Notes: generated by a model not told the origin, from the sequence alone. A DNA stretch of 35,408 nt from an uncultured Mycoplasma sp. (GCA_949285105.1 CASDXH010000010.1:1-35408); one strand, 5' to 3'; shown: positions 17,781 through 29,189, counted from the first letter of the stretch. Numbers and translations: made by a program.

Positions 17781-18908
17781 ATGATTTTTTTTCTAATAAT
17801 ATTTATTGTTATTTTAGTATTATGTTTTGCAGGTTATTTATTTTATTTTCTTTATAAGAAATTTTCTCTTAAACAAAAAAAGACTAAAAAAAATAAAAAA
17901 TTTTTTTTATGAAAAAAGAAAAAAAATTATAACAGTGTAGATATAGATAACTATTTAACAAATGAAATATTAACAATAACTCAAGACGCCAAAATTCATC
18001 ACGAAATAAATTTGGTAATACAGGAAAATTACTATTCTAATCCAAATGATTTATCCTCAAAATTAATTGAATGAAGCAATAACAATTTAATTGATTTTAG
18101 TGCTTTGTTTACAATATTAAATCTTTATAAAAATAAGCTTACATATAACATAGAACTTTGAATTACTTCTTTTGTTTTTTTTCAGATATTAAAAGAAATT
18201 AAAATATCAAAATGAAATTATAATTTTGAGACATTTAAATCTTTTGGAATTAAAAGAATGGATTATAAAAGTTATGACAATTTCCCAAAATATGGGAATG
18301 CTTTGTATTTTTATAATGAAGAGCATTTTATGTACTTTGGATGTTTCGATGTAAATGATTCAAAAATGCATTTGGTAATTAATGTAATTAAAAATTTGAA
18401 TGTTCATTTTGTCCCTGAAATAATAAAAAAACTCAAAATTTTATCAAATCCCCTTTTGTCTATTTTCGGTAAAAAGGTTGATATTAACAATATTTATAAT
18501 TACATTTCAGATACAATTTATAATTCGGTTATAAATGAAATTAATAGATACTATAAATTTATTTATGATAATTACAACAATAAATTTAGAAACCAAACAT
18601 TTAATAATAATTATCAGCGCAATGAAAACAATCAAAGTTTTGAAAATAACAAAAGCAATGAGACACATAAACAAAACTATAACAATGAATTTGAATATGC
18701 TTCAATTGATGATTTAAAGGAAATGACTTTTGAAGAATCAATTTTGGTTTTAAATATTGAGTCCAAAAATCCTACTATGGATGAAGTAAAAAATGCTTAT
18801 AAAAAAATGGCTAAAAAATTTCATCCAGATGTTTATAAAGAAGGGGATTCAAATAAAAAAATGGCAATCATTAATAAAGCATATGAAACATTGAAAGCCT
18901 CTTTTTAA
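17781..18908 (+). CDS. Membrane-anchored J-domain protein (DnaJ-like co-chaperone)
   Basis: A 375-aa protein that crosses several TGA(Trp) codons. Residues 2-24 form one hydrophobic membrane segment, followed at once by a very Lys-rich stretch, so the rest is probably cytoplasmic. The middle (45-260) is unrecognised and rich in aromatic residues. Residues about 262-310 are Asn-rich low complexity. The C-terminal 60 residues are a J domain: helix II (DEVKNAYKKMAKKF), the H348-P349-D350 tripeptide that triggers DnaK ATP hydrolysis, and helix III (INKAYETLKA). There is no G/F region or zinc finger, so it is a type III J protein. It may recruit DnaK to the membrane, perhaps for secretion or for adhesin folding; that role is an inference. 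Confidence 0.87.
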
Positions 18909-18935
18909 TTAATTTGGACTTTTTTATCTCTTAAA

Positions 18936-18960
18936 AATATCATTAATAAATGATATTATT
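18936..18960 (+). terminator. Hairpin after the J-domain gene
   Basis: A perfect 9-bp AT-rich stem (AATATCATT at 18936-18944, AATGATATT at 18949-18957), a 4-nt loop and a short T-rich tail. It is stable enough to be a weak terminator. Confidence 0.5.
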
Positions 18961-18997
18961 TAAATAATCAAAATAAAATTTTGAAGTGGTTGAGTAG

Positions 18998-19312
18998 ATG
19001 AAAGTATATGTAACAAAAATAAGTAAGAAAAACGAATTAGATATTGAAAAATTTAAGTACAAAGGTAGTGAATTAATTGTTTCGATGGCGATTTGATATC
19101 AACTTTTAGAACCAAGATATGTGATTAATAAACAAGCTTTTAAAAGTCTTTGATTCAGATATACTAATAGTTCTAAAGAAATATGTAGTAGAAAAGAAGA
19201 ATTTGATCCAAGTGCTTTAATTGAATACCTAACCCCATGAAATGTTTATTATCTTGAATGCTTTTTAGAAAAAATATGAATCAACTTTAAATTTATTATT
19301 ACCTTAGTTTAA
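18998..19312 (+). CDS. Hypothetical 104-aa protein (UGA-rich)
   Basis: Not recognised. It is easily missed because four in-frame TGA codons break it under the standard code. Read with UGA as Trp it runs from ATG 18998 to TAA 19310-19312. It starts MKVYVTKISKKNELDIEKFK and continues with a Trp/Tyr-rich segment (AIWYQLLEPRYVI), FDPSALIEYLTPWNVYYLE, and a hydrophobic end. Conserved-looking TGA(Trp) codons and the terminator that follows support a real gene, but the upstream ribosome-binding site is weak. The C-terminus (INFKFIITLV) could be truncated. Confidence 0.55.
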
Positions 19313-19343
19313 TATTGTAATTTTTAGTGTTTAATTAATTTTT

Positions 19344-19375
19344 ACCAATTAGTTTTTAACTAACTGGTTTTTATA
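19344..19375 (+). terminator. Terminator after the 104-aa gene
   Basis: ACCAATTAGTT and AACTAACTGGT pair with one mismatch around a 3-nt T loop, followed by a T-rich run. It lies about 32 nt past the stop and just before the second IS256-like element. Confidence 0.6.
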
Positions 19376-19388
19376 TTTTTTCCTGGTC

Positions 19389-20752
19389 GCTAGTGTAGCG
19401 ATTTTTGGAGAAACTCATTTTTGGGTTATCTTTGAAATCGCTTTATAACAACTATTTTATATACATAATCTATCTGGAAATAAGATAGTTAGTTGATTTA
19501 ATATTTGAGGACAGTTGCGAACAGCTCTTGAATCGTAATCTTCATGGATGTTGATTAAACACATGTAAATTATTTTTGATAATGATTGGGTGTTTGTAAA
19601 AGCACCTTTTGTTTTTGTAATCTTTCTAATATTTTTATTTGAATTTTCTATTGTGTTTGTTGTGTAGATCATTTTTCTATTTTCTGTTGGATAGTCAAAA
19701 AATGTTACTAATTCATCAAAATTATTTTTTCACGATTTAATAGTATTTAGATATTTTTATCCTCAAGATTTTTCAAAAGAATCAAGTGCTTTAAGAGCTG
19801 CATCATAGTTTGGTGATTTATAAATTTTTTTCATATCACTTGTAAATGAAGCAACATCTTTTGGAGATACATGTTTTGTAGAATTTCTTATTTGATGAAT
19901 AACACATTTTTGAATGTGAACATTTGGAAATGCAGCTTTTAAAGCTTCTGATATCCCCTTCAAATTATCACAACAAGTTAGCAAAACATCTTTTACACCT
20001 CTTGTTTTAAGTTCATCAAAAATCATTAATCATTGCTTAGAAGATTTAGATTCAGTATCCAAAATTCCAAAATCTCTTTTTTCCATCGATATTAACACCA
20101 ATTATTAAATAAACTGATTTTTCTTTGTAGACAGAATCCTCTCTAATTTTGAATCTGATTCCATCTATGTACACAATTGGATAAACAGCCCTAATTGTCT
20201 TTGTTGCCACATTACAATTTCTGAAATTATTTTATCTGTGATTCTAGAAATTGTGTCTTTGTCTAAATCACAATAAAACATTTGATATATTGTTTCCTGA
20301 ATATCTCTAGTAGACATTCCTTTTGAATATAAGAAAAGTATTTGATCTTCAATTCTAGAGATATTTCTTTCATGCTTTTTTAACAATCTTTGGTTCAAAT
20401 GTTAATAGTTCATCTCTTGGAACTTGAATATCAATTTTTCCATTATCAGTTGAGATTGTTTTCTTAGTTTTTCCTTTTCTATAATTGTTAGAAAGATCTC
20501 TAGAATTTTGATCGTATTTTTGATAACCCATATGTTGATCAAATTCATCATCTAAAGTAGATTCAATAAAATGTTTTTTTAATCTTACCAATTAGTTTGT
20601 TTAAATCTAACATAGATTCAACACCACTATTTTTTAATAATTCTTGTATATTTAATTTGTCTTTGTTTTCTGGTTTTTTTGACATAATTCACTCCTAAAA
20701 TTTTTTTAAACTTTTTTTAAGAATGAGTTTCTCCAAAAAATGATACAGTACC
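19389..20752 (-). mobile_element. IS256-like (Mutator-type) element, decayed copy 2
   Basis: About 1.36 kb, closely similar to the copy at 246-1567 over its whole length and in the same orientation. Inverted ends share TTTTTGGAGAAACTCATT. This copy keeps about 43 nt near the transposase start that the other has lost, but carries its own lesions. No target-site duplication is seen. It lies directly upstream of the promoter region of the large surface-protein genes. Confidence 0.82.
19457..20685 (-). pseudogene. IS256-family transposase pseudogene (copy 2)
   Basis: It starts at ATG 20685 behind AGGAG (MSKKPENKDKLNIQELL). An extra T in the run at about 20575-20581 shifts the frame, and further shifts lie near 20380, between 20165 and 20026, and between 19763 and 19672. 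The pieces spell a Mutator-type transposase. They include an N-terminal region, a catalytic stretch TCCDNLKGISEALKAAFP with the DDE Asp followed by the CVIHQIRNS motif, and the C-terminal IYTTNTIENSNKNIRK that carries the catalytic Glu. The stop is at 19457. With at least four frame breaks it cannot give a full-length enzyme. Confidence 0.85.
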
Positions 20753-20886
20753 CAATAAATTGACTTCTATCAATAGATTTATTCATTTTAATATAATATA
20801 ATTTAAAGACAATATGTGAATTTTAAATGTTAGATAATATAAAATAATTTTAATTATTTTTAAGATTATTTTTGAAAGGGGAAAAT

Positions 20887-23800
20887 ATGTCAAAATTTAA
20901 AAAGAAAACATATTCAAATATTCTTGGAGTGTCTATAGCTTTAGGAAGTCTAGGTTTAATTGCAAGCGATTTAACAAAATACGAAAGCAAAAATATAGTT
21001 ATTGGACAAGATAATGATAAAAATCTAGTCATTGATAATGAACTAAATTCAGTTACAAGAGCTAGTAATCAATTTGATTACACACCAATTGCAAACAATA
21101 AATATTCTGCTCCTATTTCAACTGAGAGTGGTTATATTGGTTATTCAGATGACCAAAGACAATTAATAATGACGGCTTATGAAGGTGTTGAAATTTGAAG
21201 ATTAGATTTAAATACAAATTCTGATTTCAAATCCTTCTATAGTGCACAATATCCAAATACTAATTCTTCTTCTGTAAAAATAATTTCTTGAAAATATCTT
21301 CAAGAAAAGGACATAATTGTTATATTAGTTTCAGATACAAATAATAATGAATATAAAAATGGTTTAGTATTTGCTGTTGAAGCTTCGACAGGATTGGTTT
21401 TTACTCCAATAAAAAATGCAAACAATCAAGCTGATCCACTTAGCAATTCAACAAAAGTTTTAGATGGTGTTACAGTTTTATATAAAAACTCAAATGGCGA
21501 TATTATTGCTACTGTTGATGGGCAAATGCAAACTAATAATAATTTTCCAACACTTAATATAAAAAAAGCGGGTTATGGTGAAGTTTCAACAAAAATTACC
21601 ATTAGTGGTGTTAATGGTATAAGTTCATTTAGAGGTATTGGATCAAATGCATTAGGAGTTCAAGATGGACAAACATCTGCTGATAAGTGAATTTTAACGG
21701 CACTTGTTGAAGGTAAAAGTGGTTCCAATTCGAACTTTGTATTGCTAACTTCTCCTATAGGAAATGCAGTTTCCGCTGATAAACAAGGTGGAGCATATAA
21801 GCAAAAAATTGTTATGGTTGATGATAATTTAAAACCAATACATAATGCAGGTGGCCAAATTGTATCGGTTGACACAAAATACGGAATGGCTATAACAACA
21901 AACATTTCTAAGGATTTAAACGATATTCCTAAATATGGTTTCTATGCAAATAATGATAATCCTAATATTAGTTCATCGGTTTTTGTTATTGCAGGTAGAT
22001 GTAATGCTGTTTATAAATTTAATTATAATCAAACTAATAAAACAGTTGCCATAGATAAGTTTTTGGATATGCAGGATGGTACTAAAAAATTAGACCAAGA
22101 TGTTTTCTCATTCTATTATGATGATGTAACACAAAGAGTGATTACTTCAAATCTTTGAAGTTCAAGCAATGCATCTGTTGGTTATACTGATCTTTCTGAA
22201 ACAACATTGAAGTATTATAGAATTTTAGCTGGAAATGGAGAAAGTAAACCGATACAAAATGTTAAAACATTTACTCCTGTTTTTTCTAAAACAAAAATAA
22301 ATGAATCGCCAATAATTGTTTTTGATAAAACAGATAAATCAAAAACTTTTGGTTATTATTTTGTAAATGGAAACACTTTAAGTGGGCCTATAAATCTTCC
22401 ATATAGAAATTACAATGATGTAGAAGCTGAGATAAAAAAACAAGATTTCTATAATGGCGCAATCCCAAGCTCAGTGAAATCGGAAGAACTAAATAAATTA
22501 TTGAAATTGTCTGGTAATCCAAATAAAGGAACTTGACATATTTCATCAACTCCAACAGGGGATGATAAAAATGGAACTTTAACTGTTGAATATACAGTAA
22601 AATATCAAAAATGATGATCAAATATTACAACTGACTATGCATCTTTTAATATTAAAAAGGTTATAGATGGTATGTATAAAAAAGATGGTGTATTTAATTT
22701 GGTTACAGAAAGAACAAATGATGAATCAAATAATGTTAAGTTTGATAAAATTAATGAACTTAAATCAATTAAATACCCAAGTGATGTCACTGGCCTAGAA
22801 ATAATCAACAACTTTGTCACATTAAATATGAAAAATAAAAATGGACAGCTTATTCAACTCCAAGAATCAGACATTATAAAAACAGCAAATGATGAAGATG
22901 GAACTTTAAGTATTTCTATTGATATTTCTAAATATCTACCTACCGGATTTGATGAAAGTTATTATAAAAAAACTTTTACTTATGATGGTTTTCTGAATTC
23001 TAAAGGTTATGAAATAAAAATAAATGATAATGCGACACTTCAATCGAATGGTTTTTTAGATCAATATCCTTCCCAAGTTACTCTATCCAATGTATTAGAT
23101 AAATTAGTAGTTTTAGGACCAAAATTTCCTACACCTTCAGATCAATGGGATTTTATTACTATTCCTAATGATGTCGATGGTAGCATAACAATTTCTTTAG
23201 CTTCAAAAAATCAATTTGTTCCTTCAAATAAGAAACAAGTTTTAACTAGTATGAAAATAGATGGTTTTAAATCCATTGGAAATGATTTCAAAAATATTAA
23301 TATAAAAGAATACAATGGATTATTAACAGCACAAGAAATATGAAATGAGTATGATGATGCTGTAAAAAATGGTAAAAACGTTTTAAGCACTACCTTATCA
23401 TCGTTAATTTCTGTTCCATACATGAACTTTGATCAATTGAACCTTTCTCTAAATGGAAGTATTAGTGAAAATATTTTACCATTATCTATTAGTTTTAAAA
23501 ATGGCTCTGTTTCTCAATTATTTATTGGAACTCAACCATTAACTTGAACTAGTCAAAATTTAAATGATTTAATGATATCAAAATTGTTAGAATATCCTTT
23601 TAAAACAAACGTTAAAATCAATACTGCTAATCAGGATTTTTCTTGAAATAAGCCGGTTGACTATCAAGGGAATGCCATAGATATTGATACTTCTGCAAAA
23701 GAAGTTAAAATCGATTTAGGATTGGCTAGATATCAAAATATTAGCAAAGAAATGTATGCTGATGATATTAGCAAAGAAACAGTAATTAATGATTTGTTCT

Positions 23801-24243
23801 CTGCTTCTTACTATGATGTTAATAGTATTGTGCTAAGTCCTAATAGATCTGCTGGTGCATTAGTTGTTACAATTTATGCAACTTCAGGGAGTGGAAGTAA
23901 TCAAGTGTTAAACAAATCTGTTTTTAATGCTACAAATAATTCTATTATTCCAGAAGGTGGTCAAGTTTATAAAAGAATTGAATTAACTGGTTTTAAAACA
24001 CCTATATCTCCATATGCTATATGAGTTCCAGTTATTGCTAGTTTTGCAATTATCGCTGCAGCTATAGTATTTATAGTTTACTTAAAAGTCATCAAACGTA
24101 ATTTAAGAAAAACGGTTAGAAATACGCATGATGTTGAATATCTAAATAAATTAAAAGACAATAACCAAAAGAGACTTGAAACGTTGAAAAATAAAAAACA
24201 CTCAAATGTTATTAAATATGTTGAAAAAAACAGTTCTAAATAA
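20887..24243 (+). CDS. Large surface protein / putative adhesin A, 1118 aa
   Basis: ATG 20887 follows AAAGGGG. A basic N-terminus and one hydrophobic segment (about 12-28) form a signal peptide or anchor with no lipobox Cys. The extracellular part is about 1,010 aa. Residues 60-450 contain repeated strand patterns such as GVEIWRLDLNTNS that look like a beta-propeller. From about 540 onward come repeats of roughly 150 aa. Each has a core like GTLTVEYTVKY or GTLSISIDISKYL and ends near (Y/I)DGF or LTGF, which recalls the mycoplasma lipoprotein-associated domain (Pfam PF04200). A C-terminal membrane helix lies at about 1045-1068, with a basic cytoplasmic tail of about 50 residues. Most Trp codons are TGA; DQWDF uses TGG. 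An adhesin role is inferred from architecture. Confidence 0.85.
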
Positions 24244-24255
24244 TAAGGATTAATT

Positions 24256-27200
24256 ATGAAAAAAATTAAAAAATGATTTTTACCAATAACTTCATCTATA
24301 TTAGGAGTTTCGGCTATTTCTATAGGAATTGTTAATAATTCAAGTATTAATTCAAATGAAGTTACAACTCAATTAAATAATTTCTCTAACAGTAAAAATA
24401 TTAAAGAATCAAGTTATCCCATTTTATCAAATAATAAATTGGACGTAAAACAATCAACAAAGTATGGTTTTTTATCATATGATTCTGGAACAATTTATTT
24501 AACTTCTTTTCTAGGTGATTTAGTTTGAAGTTTTGATATTGCAAAAAGTGGTTTTTTTGCAAATAATGCACTATCTGGAGCTACTATATCTTCTTTAAGT
24601 TTGGGTTATAGTAATACCAACAACATTATTGGTGTTCTAGGACAAATCAGCAATGGAACTAATTCTAATGGAATTTCTTCTTTTTATTTTCAATTAAATA
24701 TGGATGATGGAACACCTTATTTTCCAAATAAAGATCCAAGCGTTGAAAATAGCGAAAAATTTAAATCTTATTTTTTAACTAATAAAAAAGGATTGGGACC
24801 TTTAGTAAATAAAGTATCTATGGATGATAATGGAAATGTCTTCATTTTTAATCAATCTACAACACTTAAACACCAAAGTCCTAATGGATCTGATGGAACT
24901 ATTGTTGTATTAGATTCAAGAAATTTATCTATGAGTTATATTGCTATAGATAATTCTTTAGTTACTTCTATTCAAAACTATTTTTTAAAGAATATAGTTG
25001 AAGTTGAAAAAGGTGTTTATGTACTAGTTACTATTGATAATAATACTAACCCTTCGAAAATACAAATGAATTTAATAAACAATTCTTTTACTTCGATTGG
25101 TAATAGCACTAATAATATTTATACAATTAATGGACCTCAAATTTCTGAGTCGAATATCATATGAAATCCAGCAATCTTTAATAATTCTGATGGCACAAAA
25201 AATATAGTTTTACCTATTATTGGTTCAAATGGAAAATTTGTAAAATTTGTGTTAAGAAATAAAAATATCTCTTATGGTTCTGAAATAAATGTTAATGATC
25301 AAATAGATTATATTGATTATGATGAATCTAACAACAGCATTTACTTTACAAATTCAAGAGGTTTAAATAAATATTCTCTATCTTCTTCTGCTAGTAGTCT
25401 AATTTCGAATGATGAACATTCCAAAAACTCTAAGATTTCGATATTTAATGTAACAGATAATACAACTAATTTAACTAATTTGGTAACTATAAAAAATGGA
25501 ATAATAAAAGGGTTAAAAAATATTTCCTCTACAAATACTCAAACTAATTTAATTAGTGTTGAAAGACCTGTCATAAGTGATTTTAATTCATATGCTACTC
25601 AGCTTAAATACAATGATAAACTAGCAGCAGATTTAACTAACGAAGATGTTATCAAGTTATTGAATGTGTCAAATCTAACTTCTAATGAATATAATACTGA
25701 ACTAGTAAAATTAGATGGAACTGAATATACAGGAGGCGAATCTAAACGTTTTGTTGTTGACAACATAAACGGAACCATAGATTTTAGATTTAAATTAAGT
25801 ATTAAAAATTGATGATCTGATAGCACTTTCTATAGTAGAATTTTACCTGCATCTTCAGTAAATGTATTTAGAAAATATAATGATATGATATTCCAACTAG
25901 TTACAATTTCTTCTATAGACAAAAACAAATATGATAAACAACAAGAAATACTGTCTACTAAATATGCAACTGATATTACATCAAATGAAATATTAGAATA
26001 TTTCATAAATCAAGGAAAAGGTGTTGGAATTACTGAGTCAGATATTAACATATATACAATTAATGAAAGCAGTCAACAAATTGGTTCAAAAGATGAAAAC
26101 AAACAAATAAATGTAAAAGAAGATATAAACACCGGTATTGTAACTATTGAATATTTAATCAAAAAGAATGAAGGAAGCACTTCAATAGGAGAATCAAATA
26201 TTAGAGGTAGCGCTGAATTTAAAACTACCAAAAAATTGGATGATTATAAACAAATTAGTGCAGAAACATCAAAATTATTATCTTTAAAAAAAGAGAAATC
26301 AGTTTTGGATATTACTAGTGCAGATTTGATTAATGTATTATCTTTATCAGATGGTTATTCTCAAAAAGTTAATCAATGAAGTTGAAAACAAAAAAATGTT
26401 AATTATTCAAAAGAATGAATAAATGATATTGTAAATGGTAATTTAAACGGAACTTTAAGTTATATTAAAGACAACAATGTTCCTGACAAAGTTCTAGATA
26501 GTCATCTATCTGTAAGTTTTAGTAGTACAAATTATGGTCAAACAAATGTAGAAAATGGAACAGGGTTCTTGACTTTAGCTGATAAACTTGGAAAATTTGA
26601 AGGAGAAAATTTATCTAATCCATTCTTTGAAGTTGATAGTGCGTTAGCAAATTCTTGATCAGTTACTAAAAATAAAGAAGAAATTTCACAGGATTTTGGT
26701 AAAGAAATTTCTAAATTTGTTAAAACAAAAAATCCATGAATTGATGTTACTAAGCTAAGTTGAACAATTGATGAATCTAAATCTACAAACAACAATGTTC
26801 ATATAGTTATTCAATTACAACCAAATACTGGAACCAATATCCAATTAAGCGATGGTTCTAACTTAGTTCTGACTCAAGATTGGGTTGATGCTTTAAAAGC
26901 TAATGCAAATTCAGCTAAATTATTTGAACCGATAGAAATTGATTTAGGTGCATCTCTTGCTGTTTTTGAATGAAAAAATGATATAGGTGGTAACAAAACA
27001 TTTAGTTCTGCTTCAACTAAACAGGCAAATCTTGGAGTAAATAAGTTGAGTGTTGTTTTACCATCAGAATATGTTGATCGTTATGAAAAACAAGATGGGA
27101 TTGGATATCTTGATTTTCAAGAAAAAACACAATTACTTAAATTACCAGAAGGTTCTTATATAGGAACGCCATCAACTGTAATTGCAAATTCAACTGTTGT

Positions 27201-27537
27201 TTTAAATAATTGAACAACTAGAGAAAGTGATTTATCTCAATTTATTGTTACAAATATTGATTTAGTGCCAGATGATGAAAATGGTATTGTGACAGCTAGC
27301 TATACTTTATATTATCCAAAACTTAATACTTATAGAGTGGCTAGTTTAAGCTTAAGAGGATTCACTAGTATTAATGATATAATTGCTTTTTGAATGGTGA
27401 TTGCTGTACTTGTGGCTATAATTTTATTTTCAGCTTGACTTGCAGCTCACATAATTAAAAAAGAAAAGAAAAAAAATACTGTTTTCTCAACAAAAGAATT
27501 CTATAAAAATTTTAAAAAAGTTAAAGAAGTAAAATAA
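24256..27537 (+). CDS. Large surface protein / putative adhesin B, 1093 aa
   Basis: A paralogue of the gene just upstream, starting 12 nt after its stop behind AAGGA, so the two form one operon. The same plan holds: basic MKKIKKW, one hydrophobic segment (about 8-25), no lipobox Cys. The opening segment (YGFLSYDSGTIYLTSF...LVWSFDI) aligns with YIGYSDDQRQLIMTAYEGVEIWRLDL of protein A. Repeats follow with cores such as GTIDFRFKLSIKNWWSD and GIVTIEYLIKK. The last one, GIVTASYTLYY...LSLRGFTSI, runs directly into a C-terminal membrane helix (about 1042-1067) and a short basic tail. WWS after a repeat core is shared with protein A. Attachment or surface variation is a plausible role but is not shown by the sequence. 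Confidence 0.85.
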
Positions 27538-27550
27538 TTTTATTTTAAAG

Positions 27551-27592
27551 TAAACAAGTACTTATGTATTATAATAAATAAGTATTTGTTTA
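27551..27592 (+). repeat. Inverted repeat enclosing a -10 box before tRNA-His
   Basis: Arms TAAACAAGTACTTA (27551-27564) and TAAGTATTTGTTTA (27579-27592) are 14 nt long with one mismatch and surround a 14-nt loop that contains TATAAT (27570-27575). It starts 14 nt after the adhesin stop and ends 3 nt before the tRNA. It could terminate the adhesin operon while the loop supplies the -10 of the tRNA gene. No good -35 is seen. Confidence 0.6.
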
Positions 27593-27595
27593 TAT

Positions 27596-27673
27596 GGCGA
27601 CTATGGTGAAGTCGGCTAACACACCTGACTGTGACTCAGGCATTCGCGGGTTCAAGTCCCGTTGGTCGCCCCA
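27596..27673 (+). tRNA. tRNA-His (GTG)
   Basis: The full cloverleaf can be drawn. The acceptor stem runs from G27597, with one G-U pair, and the extra 5' G at 27596 faces C27670, as expected for tRNA-His. The anticodon stem CCTGA/TCAGG closes the loop CTGTGAC with anticodon GTG. The T arm is GCGGG TTCAAGT CCCGT with one G-U pair. CCA is encoded (27671-27673). A terminator follows. Confidence 0.97.
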
Positions 27674-27686
27674 TTTAATAAAACTT

Positions 27687-27720
27687 AATGAAATTAGTTT
27701 TGACTAATTTCATTTTTATT
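27687..27720 (+). terminator. Terminator of tRNA-His
   Basis: A perfect 12-bp stem (27687-27698 with 27703-27714), a TTTG loop and a T-rich tail, beginning 13 nt after the tRNA. Confidence 0.88.
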
Positions 27721-27799
27721 TATAATAAATATATCTTTACTTGTTTTATTCAGTTTTAGATATAAAATATTCACATCAAAATTAAGAGAGTAATTTATT

Positions 27800-28348
27800 A
27801 TGATTAGTGTTAGAAAAAAAATAATGGTTCATGCATACAAAAGAAATGGTTGATTGTATAGAGTCTGAGAGTTTCCTAGGGTTGTTGCTGTAACAGATGA
27901 ATATGTATGTGTTTCTTTATATAATTCTAGAGTTATAACTAATGAAAAAAATTCTTCAAGAAATTTTCACTCAAAAAATCTTAAACCTTCTTTTTGATTC
28001 TTTTTTTATGATAAATGATATAACATAATTGCAACTTTAACCCCAAATGATACGATAAATTATTATGTAAATTTTGCTTCACCTTTTATTCATGAAGAAG
28101 AAGCTATCAAATATTATGATTTTGATGTTGATATTAAAATGAAAAACAATGTGTTAGACGAATATAAAATTTTAGATCTAGATGAGTATGACGAAAATAA
28201 AGTAGCATATCATTATGAAAAACAAATATTAAATCAAATTGACCAAACATTAAAATTGTTTAAAGATGAAAATTTTAGAAAAAGCATTTTTGAAAAAATT
28301 AATTTAGATTTAATTAATAAATACATAAAATTAGAACAACAGGAATAA
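27800..28348 (+). CDS. DUF402 family protein (Ntdp-like nucleoside di/triphosphatase)
   Basis: A 182-aa protein that matches the DUF402 family over its full length. YKRNGWLYRVWEFPRVVAVTDEYV corresponds to the KHNG.IHRVWEE start. WFFFYDKWYNIIATL and YYVNFASPF correspond to the core barrel strands, and HEEEAIKYYDFDVDIK is the conserved (D/E)EAxKYxDYDLDIK metal-site motif. An S. aureus relative hydrolyses nucleoside tri- and diphosphates. The first half has many TGA(Trp) codons, so a standard-code search finds only the 3' part. The start at ATG 27800 has a GAGAG site. The next gene begins 2 nt after its stop. Confidence 0.88.
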
Positions 28349-28350
28349 AT

Positions 28351-29079
28351 ATGTCGGATATAGAAAAATATTATGATGAGATAATTGCAAAAGCAGAAAA
28401 AATGTCAAAAGACAAAAAGTATGATGATGCTATTTTTTTAATTGAAGACGAACTTGAAGCTCCATACATTCCATTAGATAAACAAACAATATTGGAAGAT
28501 TTATTATTACAAATCAAAGCAGATAAAAGTTATTTTAGTGAATTGTATGATGTTGAAAATCTAGATAGAAAACAATTAATGAATAAAGTTTTCGAAAACA
28601 GAAAAATCAATCCATCAGCACTATGACTATTTTTTGAGAGATATAATAGTGATTTAAAAGAAAATGAAATCGATTTTTTTGAGGATATATTAGTATCTAA
28701 ATCTGTTTCTAATGAGGATAAAAATTATTTGTTTGAAATGCTTATTTGTTTTGGTGTAGATAAAAATTTTAAGTACCATAATCAAAACATTGGAGAAACA
28801 TTTAATATTAATCCAATTGAAACTAGTTTATTTGAACAAATTGAACTTTATAATAACACAAAAAAAATAATAGATGATTTAGCCTCAAAAGAACCGTCAC
28901 TTCTAAATTTTTGTTATAACATTTTAACTCTTATATATAAATATTATTTCCCAAGCGTTCCAAGTTATGATTATAAAGATTTAGCTAAATCTATATTTAG
29001 TTATATGTATAACACTTTGAGAGGCGAAAAAATTAATAATGATGAAATTACATCATTAATAATTAAAATTCTTCAATAA
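28351..29079 (+). CDS. DUF3196-like mycoplasma protein, 242 aa
   Basis: An all-helical, acidic protein. The start (MSDIEKYYDEIIAKAEKMSKDKKYDDAIFLIEDELEAPYIP, seen across residues 1-42) has the TPR-like helix-turn-helix pattern and the (E/D)ELEAPYIP turn that I associate with the mycoplasma-specific family of M. pneumoniae MPN330 / M. genitalium MG237 (DUF3196). The function is unknown. TGA at 28624 is Trp. It lies 2 nt behind the DUF402 gene, so it is probably cotranscribed, and the CIRCE-dnaJ region follows. The family assignment is from memory and moderately sure. Confidence 0.7.
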
Positions 29080-29113
29080 TTTTTTAGTTTATTTTAAGAT
29101 TGAATATCTTTAT

Positions 29114-29140
29114 TTAGCACTTTATGCATTAGTGTGATAA
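29114..29140 (+). promoter_or_regulatory. CIRCE operator upstream of dnaJ
   Basis: TTAGCACTT, exactly 9 nt, then GTGTGATAA: 15 of 18 arm positions match TTAGCACTC-N9-GAGTGCTAA. It lies 49 nt before the dnaJ start, and TATAAT at 29150-29155 could be the -10. HrcA repression of dnaJ-grpE is expected. Confidence 0.8.
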
Positions 29141-29189
29141 TATATATTTTATAATATTATATTATATAAAAACAGATGGAGTATTCATT

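Noticed and set aside
20753-20886. Phase-variation switch in front of the adhesin genes
   Set aside because: I see no long homopolymer, trinucleotide repeat or invertible repeat pair in the promoter region, only AT-rich sequence with TATAAT-like boxes.
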